A model generated the notes under the pieces. It was not told where the DNA came from. It did not search any database and saw only the letters and a list, made by a program, of their open reading frames with translations. From Brachybacterium alimentarium (GTDB lineage Bacteria > Actinomycetota > Actinomycetes > Actinomycetales > Dermabacteraceae), in NCBI RefSeq assembly GCF_002332425.1, contig NZ_NRGS01000027.1, positions 1 to 60,812 of the forward strand: a DNA stretch of 60,812 nucleotides. Reading direction: 5' to 3'. The position numbers were made by a program, and so were the translations under genes. Positions 24,983-34,506 of the stretch are shown in pieces; the stretch's first letter is position 1, and each line of letters opens with the position of its first letter.

Positions 24983-25855
24983 TCACTCGCCGGTCGGCTC
25001 GGCTCCCGGAAGCAGGATCGTCGAGAAGTCGTCCTCGCCATGGCCTGCGCCGATCTCCGCGTCGAGCGAGGCGAGGGCGCTGCGCAGGGCGGGGAGGTCC
25101 GCGCCGGGCCGTGTGCCGTCGGCGGCGTCGACGGTGTCGATCATCAGCCGTGCGTCCTTGGCGATCGCGCTCGCCGTGAAGTCGCCGCCCTCGGTGGTGC
25201 GTTCACCGCGCACGAAGGCGCCCTTCATCCCGGCGATGAACGCCAGGCCCGTCGAGCCCAGCAGATCGAGCGTCTCCTCGGCGGAGGCGCCTGCTGCATC
25301 GCCGAGCGCGAGCGCCTCACGCAGACCCTGCGCGCTGACCGCGAGCGCAAGGTTGGCCAGGAGCTTGCCTGTCGCGGCCTTGCGGGCCGATTCCACCCCG
25401 CGCAGCCGCTCCGGATCCGCCCAGGGCGCGACCACGTCGAGGACTCGTTCGCGCAGCGCAGCATCCGGACTCCCGACGAACACGCCGAGGCTGCCGGCGC
25501 GGGCCGGGCCGAGAGTGCCGACCACCGGGACGCCCACGTAGGTGGGGACCGCAGCGGCGAACTCGTCGGCGTCGGCGGGGGAGACGGTGGTGGTGTCCGC
25601 CCACGGCGTGCCGACCGGGATCAACCCCGGCTCGAGCACGGTCTCCCGCACGGCGTCGGGGCCGAACAGCGAGGTGATCACGAGGTCCGCGCCCTCGACG
25701 GCCTCGGCCGCAGTGGCGGCGACGCTCGCCCCGGCGCCGGCGAGCCGCTCGGTGCGTGAGGCGGTCCGGTTCCAGACCGTCAGCTGATGGTCGGTGAGCA
25801 GGTGAAGGGCGAGTTCGGTCCCCATGCGACCGGTTCCCAGGAAAGCGATTCTCAT
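24983..25855 (-). CDS. NAD(P)-dependent 6-phosphogluconate/3-hydroxyisobutyrate dehydrogenase-like reductase
   Basis: 290 residues. The cofactor loop is FLGTGRMGTELALHLL, followed by the WNRTASRTERL motif that prefers NADPH. The catalytic Lys region is KAATGKLLANLALAV, and the C-terminal all-helical domain is complete. This beta-hydroxyacid dehydrogenase family includes imine reductases and glyoxylate reductases, and the exact substrate cannot be read. It is convergent with the kinase gene. The frame is open further upstream, but MRIAFLGTGRMG is the evident start. Confidence 0.87.
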   Translation of the reverse strand: MRIAFLGTGRMGTELALHLLTDHQLTVWNRTASRTERLAGAGASVAATAAEAVEGADLVITSLFGPDAVRETVLEPGLIPVGTPWADTTTVSPADADEFAAAVPTYVGVPVVGTLGPARAGSLGVFVGSPDAALRERVLDVVAPWADPERLRGVESARKAATGKLLANLALAVSAQGLREALALGDAAGASAEETLDLLGSTGLAFIAGMKGAFVRGERTTEGGDFTASAIAKDARLMIDTVDAADGTRPGADLPALRSALASLDAEIGAGHGEDDFSTILLPGAEPTGE

Positions 25856-26079
25856 GCGCCCAGTCTCGCACCGATGCCGTCGGGTGAGGAGGGAGGGGTG
25901 AGCGCGAGTGGGCGTGGCAGGCCGCGCCGGGGAGGCGTCGGCGAGGTCCGCGCCTTGGGCTGCAGGGCATGGGCGACTGCGGGGCCGCAGAGCTGCGGCC
26001 GAGCTGCGGCCTCCTGTGGAGGAACGGTCGTCCACCGCCTCGTTGTGATCCGCGCCGCGAATCCTGCACAATGGAAGGC

Positions 26080-27306
26080 ATGTCACCGCGCATCAGCCGT
26101 CGCCGAGCGTTCGCCGCCGCAGCAGCCGCTGGTCTGGGCCTGCCCGCAGCAGCCCATGCTGCTCCTGCTCCCGCCGCCGCCCTGCGCGGTGGACGGTTCG
26201 AGAACCTGCGCGTGGCCACCTACAACGCGTCGCTGAACCGGGCGACCGAGGGGAAGCTGCTGGAGGATCTGAAGTCCGGCGAGGATGAGCAGATCCGCGC
26301 GGTCGCCGAGGTCATCCAGATCAACAACCCCGACATCCTCCTGCTCAACGAGTTCGATCACGACGAGGACGGCGCCGGCATCGAGCTGCTGCGCCGCAAC
26401 TACCTCGAGGTGGGGCAGCACGGCCGCACCCCGGTGTTCTATCCCTACGCCTACAGCGGCCCGGTGAACACCGGCGTGGACAGCGGCCTGGACCTCGACG
26501 GCGACGGCACCGTCGGCGGTGCGGGGGACGCCTGGGGCTTCGGCGAGTTCCCTGGCCAGTACGGGATGGTCGTCCTCTCCCGTCACCCGATCCTCACTGA
26601 TCAGGTGCGCACTTTCCAGAAGCTGCTGTGGACGGACATGCCCTCCAACCTGCTCCCCACCGAGTTCTACGGCGAGGAGGCCGCCGCGGAGCTCCGCCTG
26701 AGCTCGAAGTCCCACTGGGACGTCCCGGTGCAGGTCGGGTCCACCACCGTGCACGTGCTCGCCGCGCACCCCACCCCTCCCAGCTTCGACGGCCCGGAGA
26801 AGCGCAACCAGCGTCGCAACAACGACGAGATCCGGCTCTGGGCGGACTATCTCACCCCCGGAGCGCAGTCCCGATGGATCACGGACGACGCCGGCACGCG
26901 CGGCGGCCTCGCCGCCAGGGAGCAGTTCGTCGTCCTCGGTGACTACAACTCCGATCCGGCCGACGGCGATTCCTGGCCGGGCGCGATCGACCAGCTCCTC
27001 ACGCACCCCCGGGTGCGGGACACCAAGCCTCGCAGCGAGGGAGCTGTCGAGGCCGCGAAGGACCAGGCCGGCGCCAATGCCGACCACGAGACGGACGCCC
27101 AGTACGACACCGCCGACTTCGCGGACACCCCCGGCCCCGGCAATCTGCGCGTCGATTACGTGCTGCCCTCGAAGACCCTCCAGGTGGTCTCCTCGGCCGT
27201 CTACTGGCCTGCGAAGGGCGCCCCCGGCAGCGAGCTGACCGGCGAGGAGCCGTTCCCCACCTCCGATCACCGCCTGGTGCGGGTGGACCTGCAGGTGCGT
27301 GCCTGA
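26080..27306 (+). CDS. Secreted endonuclease/exonuclease/phosphatase-family protein
   Basis: 408 residues. A Tat signal peptide (RISRRRAFAAAAAAGLGLPAAAHA) is followed by the EEP fold. Metal and catalytic residues are visible in LRVATYNASLN, DILLLNEFDHD, FVVLGDYNSDP and the final TSDHRLVRVDL. The family cleaves phosphodiesters in nucleic acids, inositol phosphates or lipids. Alternative start at 26071 is in frame; 26080 has GGAAGG upstream. The downstream rhodanese gene begins on the very next base after the stop. Confidence 0.87.
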   Translation: MSPRISRRRAFAAAAAAGLGLPAAAHAAPAPAAALRGGRFENLRVATYNASLNRATEGKLLEDLKSGEDEQIRAVAEVIQINNPDILLLNEFDHDEDGAGIELLRRNYLEVGQHGRTPVFYPYAYSGPVNTGVDSGLDLDGDGTVGGAGDAWGFGEFPGQYGMVVLSRHPILTDQVRTFQKLLWTDMPSNLLPTEFYGEEAAAELRLSSKSHWDVPVQVGSTTVHVLAAHPTPPSFDGPEKRNQRRNNDEIRLWADYLTPGAQSRWITDDAGTRGGLAAREQFVVLGDYNSDPADGDSWPGAIDQLLTHPRVRDTKPRSEGAVEAAKDQAGANADHETDAQYDTADFADTPGPGNLRVDYVLPSKTLQVVSSAVYWPAKGAPGSELTGEEPFPTSDHRLVRVDLQVRA

Positions 27307-28158
27307 ATGACCTCCGGCGCGCTCCCTCCCGTCCTCGCTGCGGCCTTCCTGCGAGAGCTGCTCGCTGCGGCCGACGGGGCCGGCCGACCGGTGCATCTGC
27401 TCGACGTGCGATGGGCCCTGGACGGCTCCACCGGCCGCGACGCCTATCTCGCGGCGCACCTGCCCGGAGCCGTCTACGTGGACCTCGATACTGAGCTCGC
27501 CGCTCCCGCGCGGGCCGGTGCGGGACGCCACCCTTTGCCCGCTCCCGAGGACTTCGCCGCGTCCCTGCGACGTGTCGGTGTCACCGAGGGATCGCACGTC
27601 ATCGTCTACGACGACACGAACTCCTCCCCGGCCGGGCGCCTGGTGTGGATGCTGCGTGCGCTGGGCCATGACGCCGCGGTGCTGGACGGGGGAGTGGCCT
27701 CCTGGGACGGCGAGCTGGACAGCGGCGACGTGCAGCCCGCTCCGGGGGACGTCCAGTCGCGTCCGTGGCCGGACAGCCAGATCGCCACGGCCGACGAGGT
27801 CGCCTCCGGTGAGGCCCTGGTGATCGACGCCCGCGCCCCGGAGCGCTATCGCGGTGACACCGAGCCGATCGACCCCCGCGCCGGGCATATCCCCGGTGCC
27901 GTGAACCTGCCGTTCAGCGGCAACCTCGCGGCCGACGGGCGTTTCCTGCCCGCCGCTGAGCTGCGACGGCGCTTCGTGGACGCCGGGATCCGTCCGGAGC
28001 AGGACGTCATCGTCTACTGCGGCTCCGGCGTCACCGCGACCCATGACGTGCTCGCCCTGCAGCAGGCCGGATATTCCTCGGTGCGGCTGTTCCCGGGCTC
28101 CTGGTCGCAGTGGAGCAGCGACCCCTCGCGCCCGGTCGCCACCGGCCCGACGCCCTGA
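27307..28158 (+). CDS. Two-domain sulfurtransferase (rhodanese family)
   Basis: 283 residues with an inactive N-terminal and an active C-terminal rhodanese domain. The C-terminal active loop VIVYCGSGVTA carries the persulfide Cys238. CGSGVTA is closer to mercaptopyruvate sulfurtransferases than the CRKGVT loop of thiosulfate-specific enzymes. DARAPERYRGDTEPIDPRAG is the usual family block. It directly abuts the secreted phosphatase gene (TGA then ATG), so it probably relies on translational re-initiation. Acts in the cytoplasm in cysteine breakdown or cyanide/sulfide handling. Confidence 0.9.
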   Translation: MTSGALPPVLAAAFLRELLAAADGAGRPVHLLDVRWALDGSTGRDAYLAAHLPGAVYVDLDTELAAPARAGAGRHPLPAPEDFAASLRRVGVTEGSHVIVYDDTNSSPAGRLVWMLRALGHDAAVLDGGVASWDGELDSGDVQPAPGDVQSRPWPDSQIATADEVASGEALVIDARAPERYRGDTEPIDPRAGHIPGAVNLPFSGNLAADGRFLPAAELRRRFVDAGIRPEQDVIVYCGSGVTATHDVLALQQAGYSSVRLFPGSWSQWSSDPSRPVATGPTP

Positions 28159-28214
28159 AGCCCTGAGACCTGACGCCAGACGTCTTGACTCGGTGCGTCT
28201 GAGGCCCTGACGTG

Positions 28215-30011
28215 TCAGGTGGTCGGGGTGATCTCCCGGATGGCCTGCACGATCGCCCGGTGGCGGTGTCGCTGCTCGAGAGCCTCCCCCTCGCCGTGAG
28301 AGTCCTGGCCGAGCACACCGGCCCAGATCGGCACCATCTCCGCATGGTACGAATGGCCGTGCCCGCCGGTCACCTTCACCGACAGCGGCATATCGGCCGC
28401 GATTTGCCAGAACGTGATCCAGGGGAACCAGCGCATCGCCGGGGTGACATCGTGGCCCACCCGCTCTCGCAGCCAGTCGGGCTCCTCCCACAGCAGCGAA
28501 GGCCGCCACCACACCACGGGGTCCGACGGGTGCTGGGCATAGACCACACGCGGATGCTCCCAGCGCCGGTACAGACCGCCGAAGTAGTTGCGGTGCAGAT
28601 CCTGCGGGCGCGTGACCACCCGGATATGCCGACCATGTTCGATGATCGGGGCGATCGCCGGTGCCCCGGGGCGGCTGCGGGAGGCGATCTCGCGCCAGAG
28701 CGGCGTGAAGCTCGGAGTGCCCGTCCACACCGCCCCGTCGACCGAGGCGAGCAGATCCTGGACGTCCCGGAATGCAGAGTTCCCGCCATAGGAGCCCAGC
28801 GACTCCCCGGCCACGTACAGCGCGGGCCGCTCCTCCTCGGGCATCGCGTCCAGTCGGCGCCGCACCGCGTGGAACAGCTGGTGTCCGGCGCGCTGCGGGG
28901 AACGACGGTCCAGCACATAGCTCAGCCCGCTGGTGTAGACGGAGTACTGCAGGGACGCCGTGGCGCAGTCCCCGCCGGTGAGGAACTCGATCGCGGAGAG
29001 CGACCACTCCTGCAGCCAGCCGGTCCCCGTCCCGGTGAACAGGACGAGCGTCCCGCGCTCCCACGCGCGGGTGCGATCCAGCTCGGCGAGCACCGTCTGC
29101 ACGGTCTCCTCGAGGGTGCGGGAGGTCGACTTCCCGGCATACACCCGGATCGGCTCCTTCGCCTCCGCGCCGGTGGTGCGGGCGATCATCTCCTGGGTCG
29201 GCCCTGCGGAGACGATCTTGCGGCCCGGGGCACCGAGGGATTCCCAGCTCTCCAGCGAGGAGGGGCTGCCCGAGCGCAGCGGGGAGGCGGGCCGGGGGAC
29301 ATCGGGGGAGATCAGCCGGTTGGCGGCCTCGCCGCTCTCGATCATGTGCTCGAGCACCCGGCCGCGCAGCAGCCGCTCGGCGAGCACGGTGACCGTGGCG
29401 GCGGTCAGCAGCAGCGAGGCGAGGCGCACCATCCCGGCCGGCAGATAGGGGCGCAGCAGAGCGCGATACAGCTGAGCAGTGGCGAGCACGCCGCGCACCG
29501 TCGCCAGCACGCCGACGGAGGCCGCCAGGCCACCGAGGCTGCCCACCACATGAGTGGCGACGTTCTTCGGCTCCTCGTGCACCAGGTGGCTGATCTCGCG
29601 CTGACGCAGCACGCCGCGCACCCACGAATAGGTGGAGATGCCCACCAGGGCGGCTGCACCGATGCCGCGCGCACGGTCCCGGTGATCCTCCTCGATCTCC
29701 ATCCGCAGCCCGATCGCGTCCATGATCCGCAGGACGATCCTCTCGGCGAGCACACCGCCGGCGTAGCCGTAGGTCTGGGAGGCGCCGAAGTTGAGGGTCC
29801 ACATCCACCAGGTGCGCGGCAGCATGCTCGGCGAGGTCGCGATCCAGCTCGTCACCGAGGCCCCCAGGAACCCACCGGTGGACAGCGGTCGGGAGATCGC
29901 GATGCGGCGGGCGCGATGCTCCGTCCGCTTCGTCAGGGTGCGCACGGCCTTCGCCGTGCTGCCGAGAGTTCTCACGAGGCCGGTCACGGGCGAATCGGAG
30001 CCAGAACGCAT
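28215..30011 (-). CDS. Abhydrolase_9 family membrane alpha/beta hydrolase
   Basis: 598 residues. The N-terminal half has several membrane helices (about residues 40-230, e.g. WWMWTLNFGASQTYGYAGG and ASLLLTAATVTVLAERLL). The C-terminal half is an alpha/beta hydrolase with nucleophile Ser in YVAGESLGSYGG and an HGHSYH end that may hold the catalytic His. This matches the Abhydrolase_9_N plus Abhydrolase_9 pair seen mostly in actinobacteria; no substrate is established. The ATG lies 6 bases after TACCCT on the minus strand. It converges with the rhodanese gene across a 56-bp gap. Confidence 0.85.
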   Translation of the reverse strand: MRSGSDSPVTGLVRTLGSTAKAVRTLTKRTEHRARRIAISRPLSTGGFLGASVTSWIATSPSMLPRTWWMWTLNFGASQTYGYAGGVLAERIVLRIMDAIGLRMEIEEDHRDRARGIGAAALVGISTYSWVRGVLRQREISHLVHEEPKNVATHVVGSLGGLAASVGVLATVRGVLATAQLYRALLRPYLPAGMVRLASLLLTAATVTVLAERLLRGRVLEHMIESGEAANRLISPDVPRPASPLRSGSPSSLESWESLGAPGRKIVSAGPTQEMIARTTGAEAKEPIRVYAGKSTSRTLEETVQTVLAELDRTRAWERGTLVLFTGTGTGWLQEWSLSAIEFLTGGDCATASLQYSVYTSGLSYVLDRRSPQRAGHQLFHAVRRRLDAMPEEERPALYVAGESLGSYGGNSAFRDVQDLLASVDGAVWTGTPSFTPLWREIASRSRPGAPAIAPIIEHGRHIRVVTRPQDLHRNYFGGLYRRWEHPRVVYAQHPSDPVVWWRPSLLWEEPDWLRERVGHDVTPAMRWFPWITFWQIAADMPLSVKVTGGHGHSYHAEMVPIWAGVLGQDSHGEGEALEQRHRHRAIVQAIREITPTT

Positions 30012-30017
30012 GCGGAA

Positions 30018-30023
30018 AGGGTA
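30018..30023 (-). promoter_or_regulatory. Leaderless -10 box for the Abhydrolase_9 gene
   Basis: TACCCT on the minus strand, 6 bases before the ATG at 30011. Confidence 0.55.
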
Positions 30024-30059
30024 TCGGACGGGCCCCCGCGTGAACGCTCTGGCTGATCG

Positions 30060-30170
30060 GATGCGGTCCGGCCCGGCCCGGCCCGACCCGGCCTGGCCCG
30101 GTCCAGCTCAGGTCCGCTCCGCTCAGCCCTGCTCTGCTCAGGTCAGCTCTACTCAGCACAGGTCGGATCA
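30060..30170 (+). repeat. Low-complexity CCCGGC / GCTCAG-rich stretch
   Basis: Short irregular repeats (GGCCCGGCCC units, then GCTCAGGTC-like units) fill the gap between two divergent leaderless genes. No coding sense. Confidence 0.6.
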
Positions 30171-30227
30171 GATCCGCACGGCGGGCCGTCCTCGTGAGCG
30201 CCGTGCGACGCAGAGCCCGTCTCGCCG

Positions 30228-30233
30228 TAACCT
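30228..30233 (+). promoter_or_regulatory. Leaderless -10 box for the 2-hydroxyacid dehydrogenase
   Basis: TAACCT, 6 bases before the ATG at 30240. Confidence 0.55.
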
Positions 30234-30239
30234 GGGGGC

Positions 30240-31181
30240 ATGAAGATCCTCCTGCCTGACACCATGCCGCTGAACCCCGCCCTGCCCGAGGGATGGGTGG
30301 CCGTGACCGTCGACGCGCGCGCCGAGATCCCCGCCGAGCACCACGACGCCGAGGCGCTCGTGCTCTGGGGCCCCTCCCGCACGCACCTGACGTCTGCGGT
30401 CGAGAACCTCGAGTCGCTGCGTCTGGTGCAGTCGCTCTCCGCCGGGATCGACGGGATCCTCGCCGCCGGCTTCCGGCAGGACGTGGTGATCGCCGCGGGT
30501 GCGGGTCTGCATTCCCTGACCGTCAGCGAGCATGCTCTGGCGCTGCTGCTGAGCCTGGTGCGCCGCCTGCCGGAGGCACGCGAGGCGCAGGCCCGCCACG
30601 AGTGGTCCACCGAGCTCGGTGGTCTGCAGCCCCTGCACCCCGCGGACCGCGTCACCACTCTGATCGGTGCCAAGGTGCTGATCTGGGGCTTCGGGGAGAT
30701 CGGCCAGACCCTCGCCCCGACGCTGAAGGCCCTCGGCGCCGAGGTGCGCGGTGCGGCGCGCAGCGCAGGCACCCGAGGAGGCTTCGAGGTCATCGCCGAG
30801 GGTGATGTCCTCGCTGCGCTGCCCGAGGTCGACGTGCTCATCGACATCCTGCCCGCGTCGGAGCAGACCGCCGGAGCCGTCGGCGCCGAAGCGTTCGCCG
30901 CCCTGCCCGATCACGCGATCTTCCTCAATGTGGGGCGCGGCGCGACCGTGGACCAGGTGGCGCTGCGCGAGGTGCTCGAAGCGGGGTCGCTGGGCAGCGC
31001 CGCGATCGACGTGACCGACCCGGAGCCGCTGCCGGCGGACAGCCCGCTGTGGGATGCTCCGCGCCTGCTGATCACCCCGCACGGTGCCGGCGGCCGGCCG
31101 GTCGGGCCCGACGAGCGGATCGCCGCGAACGTCCGCGCGCTCATGGAGGGCACCGAGGTCCTGCACGCCGCTGCGCGCTGA
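30240..31181 (+). CDS. D-isomer-specific 2-hydroxyacid dehydrogenase
   Basis: 313 residues. The NAD loop is IWGFGEIGQTLAPTLKALG. Family blocks FLNVGRGATVDQVALREVLE (with catalytic Arg/Glu nearby) and LITPHGAGGRPVGPDE (catalytic His) are intact. These enzymes reduce 2-ketoacids such as hydroxypyruvate or glyoxylate. It is an isolated gene with a leaderless promoter and a strong terminator immediately after. Confidence 0.88.
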   Translation: MKILLPDTMPLNPALPEGWVAVTVDARAEIPAEHHDAEALVLWGPSRTHLTSAVENLESLRLVQSLSAGIDGILAAGFRQDVVIAAGAGLHSLTVSEHALALLLSLVRRLPEAREAQARHEWSTELGGLQPLHPADRVTTLIGAKVLIWGFGEIGQTLAPTLKALGAEVRGAARSAGTRGGFEVIAEGDVLAALPEVDVLIDILPASEQTAGAVGAEAFAALPDHAIFLNVGRGATVDQVALREVLEAGSLGSAAIDVTDPEPLPADSPLWDAPRLLITPHGAGGRPVGPDERIAANVRALMEGTEVLHAAAR

Positions 31182-31197
31182 ACGCTCTGCAACGTGA

Positions 31198-31229
31198 CGA
31201 GGCCCGGTGGCAGCAGCCACCGGGCCTCG
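31198..31229. terminator. Strong bidirectional hairpin terminator
   Basis: A perfect 13-bp stem, CGAGGCCCGGTGG (31198-31210) and its complement (31217-31229), with a CAGCAG loop. It sits between two convergent genes, 16 bases after one stop and 42 before the other. No long T-run, as usual in high-GC genomes. Confidence 0.85.
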
Positions 31230-31271
31230 TGCTGAGCGGATGCCGTCCAAGCGCATCCGCGGTCGCCAGTG

Positions 31272-33206
31272 CTAGCGGTCCTGGGACTTGCGGCGACCTG
31301 ACCCGGACGGGCGGCCCGGCTCGGGGGAGCCGGGGTCGGTGGACTCCGCGGGAGCCTCGCCATCGAGCGAGATGGCGGGGTGCTCAGCGGTGTACGTCGA
31401 GAGCTGCTCCGCCACCTGGGCCTCGACCTGCTGGTTCAGCTGGTCCTGGATCTGCTGGCCGTAGGGGCCCTCGAGGTGCGACTCCACATGATCGCCGATG
31501 TCGCCGGTGACGCGATCGGTGACCTCGTCGGTGATCTCCTCGGTATAGCGCTCCATGAACTCCCGCTGACGCAGCCGGAGCTCGAGCTTCTCGATGACCT
31601 TCACCTCGTGGGACAGGGAGCGCCACAGGGAGATGCACATGCCGATCATCACGATCGAGAAGGGCAGCGCGGACAACAGCGCCAGGGACTGCAGCGCGGT
31701 CATGCCGGAGGCATCCGCATCGCCGGACAGCGAGCTCACCCAGATCAGCGACGCCGCGATGACGCCCGAGGCCGAGGCCCAGAAGATGCGCGTGATGCGC
31801 GGCGGATTCGGATCGCCCTTGTGCGCGATCATGTCCATCACGAAGGCGCCGGAATCGGCACTGGTGATGAAGAAGATGGAGACCAGCACGACGGCGATGC
31901 CGGAGAGCAGCGCTCCGCCGGGCAGGTTCGCGAAGGTGTCGAACAGTGCGGTGTTCGGGTCGATCGCCCCGGTGCCCCTGGTGAAGTCGATGCCCTTGAA
32001 GACGGCTTCGTACAGAGCGGTGCCGCCCATGATCGTGAACCACAGGAAGGTCAGCGCGGTGGGCACCAGCAGGACCCCCGTGATGAACTCGCGCACGGTG
32101 CGACCCTTGGAGATACGGGCGATGAACACGCCCACGAAGGGCGACCAGGAGATCCACCAGCCCCAGTAGAACGTGGTCCAGCTGCCCAGCCAGGAGGCTC
32201 CGTCATCGCCACGGAAGGGCAGCGTCTGGAACGAGAGCTGCAGGAAGTTCTGCAGGTAGAAGCCGATGTTCGAGACCACGTCGCGCAGCAGGAACAGCGT
32301 GGGCCCCAGGATCAGCACGGCGATCAGCAGCAGTGCCGCCAGGCCCATGTTGAGGTTCGACAGGATCTTGATCCCCTTGTCCACGCCGCTCGCGGCGGAC
32401 AGGGTCGCGAGCGCCGTGACCACCAGCACGATGATGACCTGCACCATCGTGGAGTTCGGGAGGACGCCGAGGTGATCGAGACCGGCGGCGATCTGGTTCA
32501 CGCCGAAGCCGAGCGAGGTGGCGATGCCGAACAGGGTTCCGACCAGGGCGATGATGTCGATGACGTCACCGATCCAGGTGTCGGTGCGCTTGCCGAGGAT
32601 CGGTTCGAGGGCCCAGCGGATGGACACGGGCCGGCCCTTGCGATGCACCGCATAGGCGACGGAGAGGCCGACGATCACGTAGATGCCCCACGCATGCAGG
32701 CCCCAGTGCAGGAAGGTCTGGCCCAGCGCGCGCTCGGCGCGGACGGGGTCGTCCAGGGCTGCTGCGTTCGGCGGGACGCCGGGCCCGGCGGTGTCCGCGA
32801 AGAAGGTCAGCGGCTCGGCGGCGCCCCAGAAGACCAGGCCGATGCCCATGCCGGCGGCGAACAGCATCGCGAACCAGGAGAAGACGCTGTACTCCGGGAC
32901 GTCGTCGTCCTTGCCGAGCCTGATGTTGCCCATCCGGCTCACCGCGATCACGATGCCGAACACCACGAAGGCCGTGACGATCAGGACGTAGTACCAGCCG
33001 ATGGAGGCTACGACGGTGTCGTTCAGGGTGGTGATCAGCGAGTTGAAGACGTCGGGCAGCAGCAGCGCGAAGAGCACTGCCAGCAGGATGATCCCTCCGG
33101 CGAAGAAGAAGACGGGCTTGGAGAGGCCGTAGCCTCCGGAGCCGCCTGATGAGCCTGCGCCCTCAGGGGCGGAGGGGGGAGAGTTCTGAGCCGTGGATGC
33201 CGACAC
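31272..33206 (-). CDS. BCCT-family osmolyte (betaine/choline/carnitine) transporter
   Basis: 644 residues with twelve predicted helices. The BCCT signature WWISWSPFVGVFIARISKGRTVREF is intact and gives the substrate Trp box. Extended tails lie on both sides: a Ser/Gly-rich head of about 40 residues, and a C-terminal tail of about 110 residues with an ITDEVTDRVTGDIGDHVE amphipathic repeat and coiled stretch. In the Corynebacterium BetP family charged C-terminal tails sense osmotic stress, so this one may too (inference). The GTG start has GAGGA upstream. Confidence 0.92.
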   Translation of the reverse strand: MSASTAQNSPPSAPEGAGSSGGSGGYGLSKPVFFFAGGIILLAVLFALLLPDVFNSLITTLNDTVVASIGWYYVLIVTAFVVFGIVIAVSRMGNIRLGKDDDVPEYSVFSWFAMLFAAGMGIGLVFWGAAEPLTFFADTAGPGVPPNAAALDDPVRAERALGQTFLHWGLHAWGIYVIVGLSVAYAVHRKGRPVSIRWALEPILGKRTDTWIGDVIDIIALVGTLFGIATSLGFGVNQIAAGLDHLGVLPNSTMVQVIIVLVVTALATLSAASGVDKGIKILSNLNMGLAALLLIAVLILGPTLFLLRDVVSNIGFYLQNFLQLSFQTLPFRGDDGASWLGSWTTFYWGWWISWSPFVGVFIARISKGRTVREFITGVLLVPTALTFLWFTIMGGTALYEAVFKGIDFTRGTGAIDPNTALFDTFANLPGGALLSGIAVVLVSIFFITSADSGAFVMDMIAHKGDPNPPRITRIFWASASGVIAASLIWVSSLSGDADASGMTALQSLALLSALPFSIVMIGMCISLWRSLSHEVKVIEKLELRLRQREFMERYTEEITDEVTDRVTGDIGDHVESHLEGPYGQQIQDQLNQQVEAQVAEQLSTYTAEHPAISLDGEAPAESTDPGSPEPGRPSGSGRRKSQDR

Positions 33207-33514
33207 ATTTCCTCGTTCCGGGTGGGGGATGGGGACGGGGCCGCTCCTCGCCACGATCCGGCGTGCGATGGGATCGTGACGCGGGAGAACGGCCTCCAGC
33301 ACGGTATAGGCGATAGCGGCACGGTGCGAGTCCTCTGGAGCGACGGTGGCGCACGGAACTCACAGCCGTGGTGGTCACCACACGATAGTCGAATCCGACG
33401 TGAGGTGCGCCACAGGAGGTGTGTGCTCCGGTGCCCTGCGCCGTCCGATGCGGCCGATCCGCACTGCTCCGGTGCTCCGGGGCGGACGTTCCGGGTGGGA
33501 GTCTTCGGACCGGC
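33207..33514. promoter_or_regulatory. 308-bp upstream region of the BCCT gene
   Basis: No gene is seen. On the minus strand a TATCGT -10-like box (33382-33387) sits next to an 11-bp inverted repeat GTGGTCACCAC (33371-33381), a plausible operator about 165 bases before the transporter start. The gap also follows the MTA/SAH nucleosidase stop. Confidence 0.3.
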
Positions 33515-34264
33515 TCAGTCGGCGAGCGAGCGGGCGAACTCCTCGACGGCCGCTGCGGAGATCTCCGCGACCAGAGCGATCTCGAGGTGGAACTGCTGAC
33601 CGGCCGCCGGGCCGCACAGGTCCGAGACCGCCCGCAGGGCCACGAAGGGCACGGCGAGGCTCTCCGCCGTGCGGGCGCTCGCGGTGGTCTCCATGTCCGC
33701 GCTCAGCGCGCCCGGGAACTGCGCGCGCAGCGGGTCGGCGAGAGGGGCCGTCACGAAGGCATCACCGGAGAGCATGAGACCGCGGCGGTATCCGGCCTCC
33801 CCTGCTCGGGCTTCGGCGGCGTGCTCGGCGCGGTCGGCCCAGTCGGCGGCGGCGAGGTGGCGCTCGGGGCCGCCCGGGACCTGGCCCGGGGCGTAGCCGA
33901 ACGCGGTCGCATCGGCGATGGAGTAGGTGAAGGAATCGCCCACGATCAAGGTGCCGACCTCGACGTCGGCCGCGAGACCGCCGCAGGAGCCGGCGGCGAC
34001 CACGGCTCGCGGAGCATGTGCGAGGATCCCCCAGGTCGCCGCGGCCGTCGCGGCGGCGACCCCGATCCCGGTGGTGACCACGACGCTCTCGACCCCCGCG
34101 AGCATCCCCCGCACGGCGGAGACCCCGCCGATGAACGGTGTGCGCAGCTCGGCCGCGCCCTCCAGACGGGCGGTCACCGGCGCCGATTCCTCGGGCATGG
34201 CGGCCAGGACGAGCAGCGGGCCGACGGCACGGGCGGAGTCGGTGGAGACATGGGTGGGCGTCAT
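33515..34264 (-). CDS. 5'-methylthioadenosine/S-adenosylhomocysteine nucleosidase-like phosphorylase-fold protein
   Basis: 249 residues of the PNP/UDP fold. LAAMPEESAPV carries the N-terminal Glu that acts as acid in MTA/SAH nucleosidases. VVAAGSCGGL is the central glycine loop. ADMETTASARTAESLAVPFV holds the substrate-binding Met-Glu pair, and ALRAVSD the catalytic Asp. It cleaves the glycosidic bond of MTA/SAH or a related purine nucleoside in methionine salvage; the Thr-Thr after the Glu is a small deviation. ATG 7 bases after TATCCT; longer open frame upstream rejected. Confidence 0.83.
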   Translation of the reverse strand: MTPTHVSTDSARAVGPLLVLAAMPEESAPVTARLEGAAELRTPFIGGVSAVRGMLAGVESVVVTTGIGVAAATAAATWGILAHAPRAVVAAGSCGGLAADVEVGTLIVGDSFTYSIADATAFGYAPGQVPGGPERHLAAADWADRAEHAAEARAGEAGYRRGLMLSGDAFVTAPLADPLRAQFPGALSADMETTASARTAESLAVPFVALRAVSDLCGPAAGQQFHLEIALVAEISAAAVEEFARSLAD

Positions 34265-34271
34265 GGAGGGA

Positions 34272-34277
34272 AGGATA
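34272..34277 (-). promoter_or_regulatory. Leaderless -10 box for the nucleosidase
   Basis: TATCCT on the minus strand, 7 bases before the ATG at 34264. Confidence 0.5.
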
Positions 34278-34451
34278 CCGGCGGCGCCGACCGGGGCGGA
34301 CCCGGCTCCCTGCGGATCTCTCCGGACCTCTCCAGACCTCTCCGGTCCTCTGCGGGCACCAGTTCGTACGCCTGTCCGTGCACGTGCCCGTCCGCTGGTT
34401 CGTGCAGCAGTTTCGTGGGTCTGCACCGTGGGGGTCCCAGTCCGGTTCGTT

Positions 34452-34457
34452 ACGCTG
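34452..34457 (+). promoter_or_regulatory. -10 box for the alpha/beta hydrolase with a normal leader
   Basis: TACGCT followed by a leader of about 45 bases ending in a GTAGGAGG ribosome site before the ATG at 34507. A useful contrast to the leaderless genes around it. Confidence 0.45.
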
Positions 34458-34506
34458 GAGGCATCCGCAGCGAAGCGACCCCTCGGGTCGCAGGTAGGAG
34501 GCAGTC

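Noticed and set aside
26083..30159. A 1358-residue open frame on the minus strand
   Set aside because: It runs antisense through the EEP-family phosphatase and rhodanese genes and out of frame through the hydrolase; the translation is Arg/Gly/Ala-rich with no family motif. Long antisense frames are common at this GC content.
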